A stretch of 8,021 nucleotides of DNA from Akkermansiaceae bacterium. GTDB taxonomy: Bacteria; Verrucomicrobiota; Verrucomicrobiia; Verrucomicrobiales; Akkermansiaceae. The notes under the pieces were generated by a model. That model was not told where the DNA came from. It made no database searches and worked only from the letters and a program-made list of their open reading frames with translations. The DNA lies in assembly GCA_029287105.1 (NCBI GenBank), contig JARFRT010000013.1, forward strand, positions 1 to 8,021, read 5' to 3'. Made by a program: the position numbers and the translations under genes. Positions 1 to 4,826 of the stretch are shown in pieces. Position 1 is the stretch's first letter. Every line of letters begins with the position of its first letter.

Positions 1-22
1 ACTGACGTCACACTGAGGTCAC
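1..22. repeat. 11-bp tandem repeat (2 copies) upstream of the PDZ/HEAT gene
   Basis: Positions 1-11 (ACTGACGTCAC) and 12-22 (ACTGAGGTCAC) are tandem copies differing at one base, so they repeat with the period of one DNA helical turn. The first copy contains the perfect palindrome TGACGTCA (3-10). The second copy belongs to a longer repeat that reappears inverted near 6206-6231. It could be an operator pair or the edge of a repeat or terminator from a gene to the left. The window edge cuts off the left context. Confidence 0.45.
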
Positions 23-33
23 CAACGGGCTCC
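7..33 (+). repeat. Dispersed intergenic repeat, copy A
   Basis: This stretch aligns with the reverse complement of 6206-6231 over 27 columns with 23 identities, three mismatches and one gap. The core CTGAGGTCACCA (13-24) is exact. Both copies lie in non-coding DNA. The other copy sits inside an 8-bp GC-rich hairpin. Here the right flank is CGGGCTCC and the left flank is out of view, so an equivalent hairpin cannot be tested. Confidence 0.45.
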
Positions 34-45
34 TGGAGCCGGCTC
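28..45. other. Overlapping inverted repeats with alternative pairings
   Basis: GGCTCC (28-33) is complementary to GGAGCC (35-40), and GAGCC (36-40) is complementary to the following GGCTC (41-45), forming the palindrome GAGCCGGCTC (36-45). The middle arm can pair with either neighbour but not both. There is no T-tract, so it is not a standard terminator. It lies about 50 bases before the first gene's start and could be an operator or leader structure, or it could be chance. Confidence 0.3.
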
Positions 46-96
46 ATAGAGAATCCGCTTCACCATTTAATGCACCATTTAAAAAAGAACAGACAG

Positions 97-2865
97 ATGA
101 ACAGAATCAAAGCACACATTTCAAGGATCACGGGCACACTCACGGTTGTGGCCGCATTGGCATTGGGTTCCGGCGCGGCGGTCGCCCAGAAGAAGGGCGC
201 TGCCAACGGTGGGCCTGGTTATTATGAGGACGGTGGCATGCGGATGTTCAATCCGTATCCAACGGACACCGGCAGGAGTGGCAATCGGTCCTGGAGCGTG
301 CGCAATTTCGGGCCCGTCGGGATTGGCATCAATTTGAAGCGGCCGGGCATGACCATGGAGATCAGCAATGTGGAGAAAGGGTCGCCGGCGGAAGCCACGG
401 GCAAACTGAAGAAGGGGCAAATCATCGAGAGCATCAATGGCATAGTGCTCGAAAAGATCGATCCGCGCATCATCCTCGGCAACATCATCACCCAGGCCGA
501 GGCGGAGGATGGGGAAATCAATTTGAAGATCAAGGACCTTGGCAATGTGCTGGTCAAGATCCCAGTCATGGGTGCCTACAGCAAAACATGGCCGGTGAAC
601 TGCCCGAAATCCGACAAGGTTGTCCGGAATCTTGCCGACCTCATTGCCAAAGACGAGCAGCCCAAATGGGGATCGGTCATCTTTCTATTGTCCACGGGTG
701 AGGAGAAGGATCTTGCGGTCGTGCGCAAGTGGATGAAGAACATCAAAACCATCGGGGGAATGAACTGGGAGAAGGGCTACAAGGGGCCCGGCCTCTGCGA
801 ATACTATCTGCGGACGGGGGATCAGTCCGTGCTGCCGGTCATCAAGCAGATGACTGAAGAACTCAAGGTGAACATGTACAACGGCGGTTGGAGCGGTCGC
901 GGATCACCCGCGGCGTTCACCTATTCCACCGGAACAGGACAGGTGCATGCCTCCGGCATGAACTGTATGACCTTCCTTCTGCAGGCCAGATTGTGTGGCG
1001 TGGAAGTGGACGACTACATGTTCAAGAAGTCGCTGCAGCAGTTCTACCGCTTTGCCGGGCACGGCAATGTCGCCTACGGCAACGGGCCGCCGGAGGGTGG
1101 ATTCCGCGATAACGGCAAGACAAGCGGCTTGGCCGTCGCCATGGCCGTTGCGGCACAACTGACGCCTGAGGGGGAATCGTCCGTCTATGCCAAGGCGCGC
1201 GACAACTCGGCCATGAAGGGTTTTTACGCGACCAATTGGTTCCACGCCGCCCATACCGGTGGAGGCATGGGGGAAATATGGCACCATGGGGCGGTGAACG
1301 TGATGCGCGAAAAGCGACCGACTCCGTACCGATCCTATCTGGATACCAGGCGTTGGGTGATGGATCTGTCGCGCCGGTTTGATGGTGGTGTCGGCATCGC
1401 GGGTATGGACGACCGGTATGACCGGTCCGCAACCGAGGCATCGGGCGGCAGGGCGTGGGGCACGTACTTTGCGCTCACTTACACGTACCCTCGCAAACAT
1501 CTGCAAATTTGGGGCGCTCCCCGCAGCAAGTGGGCCAAGACCTACCCATTGCCTGCACGCCCGTGGGGCAACGCGGCCGACGACATTTTTCAGTCTCCCG
1601 AGCCCATCCCGGGGGGCAAGCTCACCATGGATGATCTCATGAAGGAGACAGTTGAGACAAGCGCCTCAGTGGCGGTCATTGAGAAACTGGGCGACCCGAA
1701 TCTCAGTGACGAGACGTTGCTCCATTACATTTACCACCCCGAGTACGGCTTTCGCAGTATGGCGATGGATCAAGTGGTCAAACGTGATCGGGTTGACTTC
1801 GTGGTGCCGCTGCTGAGGTCGGGCGATCCGCGCCTCCGGCAGGCGGGGCTTTTAACTCTCACCGGGATGTTCAAAGGCAGGGCTTTTTCAGAGGATAAAG
1901 TGACGCCGGAAATGTATGATCTGGTCGGCGCCATGGTGGATGATCCCAAGGAATCATGGTGGGTTGCGATCCATGCCATCAAAGCGCTGAATCGGGCCAC
2001 GCCCGAGCGTATTGGCAAGCACCGTGACCGACTGCTGCAGTTTTTGGCTTACGACAGCGTTTGGGTGCAGACCGCCGCGGTCATCACGCTTGCGAAGATC
2101 GCCACAGCGCCGGAGCATTACCAAACCGTTTTGCCTGCGATTGTGGATGCGGCGGCATCATTCACGGTTGATTCAGCGTCGTATCAATCCACCAGCACGA
2201 TTGCGAAAGTCATGAAGTCAGCCGGGCCGGAGGTCAAAGCCTTTGCCGAGCCGCTGCTCAAGAAAACCTACACCGGTATGCCTGATGTGCTGAAAGACCC
2301 GTACACGGGTGCCGTCATGAACCGGGGGGCGAAAACGGTTCGTTCACGTGTCGGATCCATCGTCCAGCAATTGCCGGGAGGGGCCGAGTTTGTGCGCATG
2401 ATTCCCAAGATCACGCTGGCCTCCTATATCAGCGGCAAGGATGCCGACCTGTATCGCTACAGTGGCAAGTTCACGCCGAATAAGGAGATGCTCGGCACTT
2501 GGGCGTGGTGCATTTGGCCGCAGCCCAGGAACCCGCAGGAAGTGGATGCCTCCATCAAAAAATGGCTCAAACCCCGGCTTGGGAAAAACCCCACGAAGGT
2601 CCAACAATCAAAGGATACAATCCAGCTGAGTGATGGCGGGAAAGTGGCCAAGTCCAGATACTTCGGCGGCTATTTCTGGTCCGGCGACATGCTGATCGGG
2701 GTCAATGACGACCAGGCGCTTCAAATGGAGGTGAGGACCGTCGAGGGTTTCGACTTTCTCATTATCGAGAAAGGTGGATTCAATGCCACCCCCGACAATG
2801 ACGAGATCAAGGAGATCCCCAAGGACTGGCACTGCGGCTATCACATTTATATCAGGCAAAAGTGA
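97..2865 (+). CDS. Exported PDZ / HEAT-repeat protein, DUF6288-like
   Basis: Large secreted protein of unknown function, about 922 residues. An in-frame ATG at 70 would add nine residues. I prefer 97 because it gives a compact signal peptide: basic MNRIKAHISR, a hydrophobic stretch, then AVA before Gln. Neither start has a clear Shine-Dalgarno. Numbering from the 70 start: a PDZ-like domain spans about 80-165 (binding-loop-like GPVGIGI at 81-87, GSPAEA at 104-109, GQIIESING at 116-124). A linker MGAYSKTWPVNCPKS follows from 167 and matches my memory of DUF6288 proteins of Planctomycetes and Verrucomicrobia. About 190-490 is rich in Gly, Trp and His (NGGWSGRGSP; NWFHAAHTGGG) and resembles an alpha/alpha-toroid. 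About 555-740 contains HEAT-like helical pairs, and 820-931 forms a separate C-terminal domain. It is probably periplasmic or surface-associated. The PDZ and HEAT regions suggest protein binding, and no catalytic residues can be assigned. The coding region is certain; the family name is from memory. Confidence 0.9.
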   Translation: MNRIKAHISRITGTLTVVAALALGSGAAVAQKKGAANGGPGYYEDGGMRMFNPYPTDTGRSGNRSWSVRNFGPVGIGINLKRPGMTMEISNVEKGSPAEATGKLKKGQIIESINGIVLEKIDPRIILGNIITQAEAEDGEINLKIKDLGNVLVKIPVMGAYSKTWPVNCPKSDKVVRNLADLIAKDEQPKWGSVIFLLSTGEEKDLAVVRKWMKNIKTIGGMNWEKGYKGPGLCEYYLRTGDQSVLPVIKQMTEELKVNMYNGGWSGRGSPAAFTYSTGTGQVHASGMNCMTFLLQARLCGVEVDDYMFKKSLQQFYRFAGHGNVAYGNGPPEGGFRDNGKTSGLAVAMAVAAQLTPEGESSVYAKARDNSAMKGFYATNWFHAAHTGGGMGEIWHHGAVNVMREKRPTPYRSYLDTRRWVMDLSRRFDGGVGIAGMDDRYDRSATEASGGRAWGTYFALTYTYPRKHLQIWGAPRSKWAKTYPLPARPWGNAADDIFQSPEPIPGGKLTMDDLMKETVETSASVAVIEKLGDPNLSDETLLHYIYHPEYGFRSMAMDQVVKRDRVDFVVPLLRSGDPRLRQAGLLTLTGMFKGRAFSEDKVTPEMYDLVGAMVDDPKESWWVAIHAIKALNRATPERIGKHRDRLLQFLAYDSVWVQTAAVITLAKIATAPEHYQTVLPAIVDAAASFTVDSASYQSTSTIAKVMKSAGPEVKAFAEPLLKKTYTGMPDVLKDPYTGAVMNRGAKTVRSRVGSIVQQLPGGAEFVRMIPKITLASYISGKDADLYRYSGKFTPNKEMLGTWAWCIWPQPRNPQEVDASIKKWLKPRLGKNPTKVQQSKDTIQLSDGGKVAKSRYFGGYFWSGDMLIGVNDDQALQMEVRTVEGFDFLIIEKGGFNATPDNDEIKEIPKDWHCGYHIYIRQK

Positions 2866-2903
2866 GGCGACGGCCGTGAGACACGGGCTCCGGGCATGGA
2901 AAT

Positions 2904-2916
2904 GGGTCCACGACCC
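2904..2916. other. Small hairpin between convergent genes
   Basis: GGGTC (2904-2908), loop CAC, GACCC (2912-2916) is a perfect 5-bp hairpin in the 65-bp gap between the convergent stops at 2865 and 2931. The position suits a shared transcription end, but the stem is short and neither strand has a T-tract, so terminator function is weakly supported. Confidence 0.25.
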
Positions 2917-2930
2917 GTAACCGAAAATGC

Positions 2931-3164
2931 CTAGCTCTCCGCGGCTGCGGCTGCCTCTGCAGCCAGCTCGGCCTCAAAATCCGCCTCCAGCTTCGCTTGG
3001 GCGTCGGCTTCGCTCATTTTGATGGCTTCCTTGGCGGCAGCTTCCTCGGCGGCCTGCTGAGCCGCGAGCTTTTCAGCCCGCGCATCCTCGCGAGCCATCC
3101 GCTTATCCAGCTTCTTCTGCTCTCGTTCGCGGCGTTTCTGGTCTTTGCTTGGTGTGAAGGCCAT
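2931..3164 (-). CDS. Small charged alanine-rich coiled-coil protein
   Basis: A 77-residue protein with no recognised family. The reading frame extends upstream to 3269, but I chose the ATG at 3162-3164: from there the protein begins MAFTPSKDQKRRER and is uniformly helical and charged, whereas the extra 35 upstream residues look like translated non-coding DNA. The first third is strongly basic (Lys/Arg runs around residues 9-27). The remainder alternates Ala, Glu, Lys and Gln (EEAAAKEA, AELAAEAAAAAES) and ends acidic, which is typical of a long single helix or coiled coil. There are no Cys residues, signal peptide or membrane segment, so it is probably cytoplasmic. It could bind nucleic acid or ribosomes through the basic end, but that is inference. 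Low-complexity composition can create false ORFs, yet the polarity of charge and the clean stop support a real gene. Confidence 0.6.
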   Translation of the reverse strand: MAFTPSKDQKRREREQKKLDKRMAREDARAEKLAAQQAAEEAAAKEAIKMSEADAQAKLEADFEAELAAEAAAAAES

Positions 3165-3325
3165 GGGGTAGTCTTGTTGTGGTTCTTGTGACAGGGGTGT
3201 CCTGCCCGTTGCAGCGGCGACATGCGTAGCTGCGCTGTCCCCATACAGTCCGAATGCCGTCCGAAACAAGAAAAAATGAAGAAGATATGCGGTTCAGGCA
3301 GAAAAATGGGGCATTATGGCCATTC

Positions 3326-3337
3326 AGTGTAAACACT
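3326..3337. promoter_or_regulatory. AGTGT-AA-ACACT dyad, possible operator
   Basis: AGTGT (3326-3330) and ACACT (3333-3337) form a perfect inverted repeat around a 2-bp centre. It is immediately followed by two GGCATRCACTGAGG repeats, whose CACTGA is the inverse of TCAGTG at 3324-3329. The cluster looks like regulator half-sites, but no regulator is encoded nearby and no promoter could be placed. Confidence 0.3.
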
Positions 3338-3338
3338 T

Positions 3339-3365
3339 GGCATGCACTGAGGGCATACACTGAGG
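3339..3365. repeat. GGCATRCACTGAGG direct repeat, 13-bp spacing
   Basis: GGCATGCACTGAGG (3339-3352) and GGCATACACTGAGG (3352-3365) differ at one of 14 bases and share one G. A degenerate third copy, GGCATACTCAGTGG, lies at 3397-3410. The spacing of 13 is not a helical turn, so slippage or a short repeat remnant is as likely as protein binding. Confidence 0.45.
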
Positions 3366-3375
3366 CGGTTCAAGG

Positions 3376-3391
3376 AATCCGAAAATCCGAA
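3376..3391. repeat. AATCCGAA tandem octamer, 2 copies
   Basis: AATCCGAA occurs twice back to back (3376-3383 and 3384-3391), eleven bases after the 13-bp-spaced repeats. Two exact copies of an octamer are modest evidence. It is recorded because short tandem duplications recur in this window's gaps. Confidence 0.35.
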
Positions 3392-3559
3392 TGCCTGGCA
3401 TACTCAGTGGTAAGCTCAAACGGGAAGAAGCGCGTCTTTCTCGTCGCGTTAAAACCCGTTTTCCGGAACCCGCTTTGAACAAAAGACGCTGTCAAATGAT
3501 GCTGAAAATCCCGCAATTTATGAGGAGTGGGTGCGGCGCATGGTTGTACTTTGCCCCAC

Positions 3560-3573
3560 TGTCGGCCTGACCA
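3560..3573 (+). repeat. 14-nt sequence matching the 3' flank of the SYLF gene in inverse
   Basis: TGTCGGCCTGACCA here is the exact reverse complement of 4384-4397, which forms most of one arm of the hairpin downstream of the SYLF gene. The gene is thus bracketed by 14-nt inverted repeats about 0.8 kb apart. The match does not extend outward on either side. If transcribed, the two sites could pair as a long-range duplex between the 5' and 3' ends of the mRNA. Confidence 0.45.
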
Positions 3574-3576
3574 ATC

Positions 3577-3586
3577 CTTGGCCAAG
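3577..3586. promoter_or_regulatory. CTTGGCCAAG palindrome upstream of the SYLF gene
   Basis: A perfect 10-bp palindrome lies 30 bp before the SYLF start codon and just after the 14-nt repeated sequence. Overlapping it, CCAA-TCC-TTGG (3571-3581) gives a second small dyad. It could be an operator or leader hairpin, but a single 10-bp palindrome can easily arise by chance. Confidence 0.25.
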
Positions 3587-3616
3587 CAACAGCACAACCC
3601 ATGAACCCCCAAAAAG

Positions 3617-4348
3617 ATGAAACTCCCGAAAAACTACACCATGCTATCTTCCGCAGCCGTTCTCCTGGCTCTCGGAATGACCAGCCCTCTGGTCGGGGCA
3701 GGACCATTGACAAAATCTCCTGAGCAGCTCGATAAGAAGATCGCCAATGCCCAGGCACGACTGGAGAAGCTTCAGGCTAAGCCGAAGCGGCGTATCCCTG
3801 CACCCGTTCTGGCCAACGCACGCGGGATCGTCATCATGCGCAACCTCAAGATCGGTCTCGGTTTCGGTGCCGAGGCAGGCGGCGGTGTCGCGATGGTCAA
3901 AGAGAAGGGCACTGAGACTTGGAAGCCTCCTGTCTTTGTCGGTGCCGGCGAAGGCAGCTGGGGCCTTCAGATCGGAGCACAGAAATCCGATCTGATCATC
4001 GTGCTGATGAGCGAGAAAAGCCTCAACTTTTTCAAACCGCTTGGATCCGCCGCCGTTGGTGTCAAGTTTGACGCCGCTGTTGGCCCGGTCGATGTCGGTG
4101 AGAAATTCGATACCGACAGCCTTAAGTCCCACGTCCTCGTCTACTCTGACTCTGAGGGTGTCTTCGCTGGAGCCACGGTCAAAGTCGGCGGAGTCATCGG
4201 GGCGAAGCGTCAGAACATGACCTACTATGGCGCGTCGATGCAGGACGTCTTGTTCAGTGACAAAGGCAAGGTGACCCCGCAGGGGAAGAAACTGATCGAC
4301 GCCGTCGAGAAATTCGCAGGGAAGAAAAAAACAGGCAACACGCATTAG
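3617..4348 (+). CDS. Exported SYLF-domain (Ysc84 type) lipid-binding protein
   Basis: A 243-residue protein of the SYLF/Ysc84 family (formerly DUF500). In eukaryotes the domain binds phosphoinositides and actin; the role of bacterial members is largely unknown, and an envelope lipid-binding function is inferred. Residues 1-28 form a signal peptide (basic MKLPKN, hydrophobic AAVLLALGM, VGA before Gly29). Residues 36-57 are a short charged helix (EQLDKKIANAQARLEKLQAK). The SYLF domain runs from about 60 to 235: IPAPVLANARGIVIM (60-74), the glycine-rich GLGFGAEAGGGVAM, FVGAGEGSWGLQIGAQKSDLIIVLM, AAVGPVDVG, then YSDSEGVFAGATVKVGG and a late YYG. These appear in the order and spacing usual for the family, and the length is typical. 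The start at 3617 follows AAAAAG directly, without a Shine-Dalgarno. Its 14-nt flanking inverted repeats are unusual. The family call is confident; the cellular role is not known. Confidence 0.9.
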   Translation: MKLPKNYTMLSSAAVLLALGMTSPLVGAGPLTKSPEQLDKKIANAQARLEKLQAKPKRRIPAPVLANARGIVIMRNLKIGLGFGAEAGGGVAMVKEKGTETWKPPVFVGAGEGSWGLQIGAQKSDLIIVLMSEKSLNFFKPLGSAAVGVKFDAAVGPVDVGEKFDTDSLKSHVLVYSDSEGVFAGATVKVGGVIGAKRQNMTYYGASMQDVLFSDKGKVTPQGKKLIDAVEKFAGKKKTGNTH

Positions 4349-4353
4349 TTCCC

Positions 4354-4422
4354 AGTTATTATGGCGTCGGCCTGATCAACCCATGGTCAGGCCGACACCA
4401 GAAATCAGGTGGCCCAATAACT
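4354..4422 (+). other. Nested hairpin element downstream of the SYLF gene
   Basis: An inner stem pairs TGGCGTCGGCCTGA (4362-4375) with TCAGGCCGACACCA (4387-4400): 13 of 14 positions pair, with an 11-nt loop. An outer stem of seven perfect pairs joins AGTTATT (4354-4360) to AATAACT (4416-4422). TCAGG at 4405-4409 could compete for the inner left arm, so the fold may switch. It begins six bases after the SYLF stop. With no T-tract it is not a classic intrinsic terminator. It could be a 3'-end stabilising structure, the 5' part of a small RNA ending at the terminator at 4544-4568, or a small miniature element. Confidence 0.5.
4384..4397 (-). repeat. 14-nt inverse copy of 3560-3573
   Basis: This is the reverse complement of TGTCGGCCTGACCA found upstream of the SYLF gene. 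It overlaps the right arm of the nested hairpin. The left arm also shares the 10-nt GTCGGCCTGA in direct orientation (4366-4375 versus 3561-3570), so the 5' flank could in principle pair with the right arm and compete with the hairpin. Confidence 0.45.
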
Positions 4423-4443
4423 CGAAACTGCCACAGAGCGCAG

Positions 4444-4462
4444 TCAGGGGGATGTCCCCTGA
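4444..4462. other. TCAGGGG / CCCCTGA hairpin
   Basis: TCAGGGG (4444-4450), loop GATGT, CCCCTGA (4456-4462) is a perfect 7-bp stem. It stands between the nested element at 4354-4422 and the terminator at 4544-4568 with no ORF around it, adding to the impression that 4349-4570 is a structured transcript end or small RNA. Confidence 0.4.
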
Positions 4463-4543
4463 ACCGAAGAGTGGTCACCCGGTCGGCTGTGCATTCAGAA
4501 ATAGGTGAAGGTGCGGATGCGTCCCTTCCATCAACCGGGCAAA

Positions 4544-4568
4544 GAGGGGGCGGCTAACCGCCCCTTTT
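4544..4568 (+). terminator. Rho-independent terminator
   Basis: GGGGCGG (4547-4553), loop CTAA, CCGCCCC (4558-4564) is a 7-bp all-GC stem followed immediately by TTTT, with A/G-rich bases before it that extend the pairing. This is the clearest intrinsic terminator in the window. It lies 196 bp after the SYLF stop, so it ends either a long SYLF 3' UTR or a separate small transcript from 4349-4570. It should also insulate the downstream oxidoreductase gene. Confidence 0.75.
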
Positions 4569-4570
4569 AT

Positions 4571-4826
4571 GGGTTGCGAGGGGGGATTTTTTGAACTTTA
4601 GGTTTGCTCGACACTGCGATCTTCGATTACATGGAAGCGGCAATATTGCTTTGCCCGTTTTTTTCTAACCCTCTCCGGTTCGTCGCCGTGGGTTCGGGCA
4701 ATGTCTGAGAAGGCAAGGGCGGGCGAACAAGTGCAATTCTCGTGCAGCCACAGTACAATTCTCGCGCATCTCCAGTGCGGCGTAATCAGAACGAATCCCA
4801 ATTAACAATCAACAACACCATCCATC
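4571..4826. other. Upstream region of the first oxidoreductase gene
   Basis: About 256 bp with no supported gene. A reverse 67-codon frame at 4598-4801 has no recognisable features. The region contains the 10-bp palindrome GCAATATTGC (4640-4649) and the 22-bp-spaced direct repeats at 4731-4768. TACAAT at 4754-4759 resembles a -10 box, but I see no good -35 at the right distance. The start codon at 4827 has no Shine-Dalgarno; the preceding bases are A/C-rich. Confidence 0.45.
4731..4768. promoter_or_regulatory. Two 16-nt direct repeats 22 bp apart, candidate operator
   Basis: GTGCAATTCTCGTGCA (4731-4746) and GTACAATTCTCGCGCA (4753-4768) match at 14 of 16 positions. The start-to-start spacing of 22 bp is close to two helical turns, placing both on one DNA face. 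GTGC recurs at 4775, again 22 bp on, perhaps as a decayed third site. The array ends 58 bp before the oxidoreductase start codon, a usual place for regulator binding. No regulator gene is in the window. Confidence 0.4.

Larger units (their letters stand above)
3165..3616. other. Divergent intergenic region, 452 bp, repeat-rich
   Basis: This stretch separates the reverse-strand small gene from the forward SYLF gene, so it should hold both promoters. I see no convincing -35/-10 pair. It contains an AGTGT-AA-ACACT dyad (3326-3337), a 13-bp-spaced repeat (3339-3365), a tandem octamer (3376-3391), AAAACCCGTTTT (3451-3462) beside the palindrome TTCCGGAA (3461-3468), and the palindrome CTTGGCCAAG (3577-3586). 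A 74-codon forward frame at 3254-3478 looks like chance. Confidence 0.5.

Noticed and set aside
3165..3269. N-terminal extension of the small reverse-strand gene to the ATG at 3269
   Set aside because: The extra 35 residues have a different, non-helical composition from the charged body that begins at MAFTPSKD, so the internal ATG at 3164 is the better start.
3254..3478. Forward 74-codon ORF in the divergent gap
   Set aside because: No family resemblance, no ribosome-binding site, and it runs through the short tandem repeats and dyads; composition looks like translated non-coding DNA.
3601..3723. Upstream overlapping ORF starting at the ATG at 3601, possible translational coupling with SYLF
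   Set aside because: It is out of frame, overlaps the signal peptide region, and has no start signal; the ATG is likely fortuitous.
3644..4345. 233-codon reverse ORF opposite the SYLF gene
   Set aside because: Almost exact antisense mirror of the SYLF reading frame, which has clear domain motifs and a signal peptide.
4598..4801. Reverse 67-codon ORF upstream of the first oxidoreductase
   Set aside because: No recognisable domain or start signal, it spans the 22-bp-spaced repeats, and it would be read against the flanking genes.
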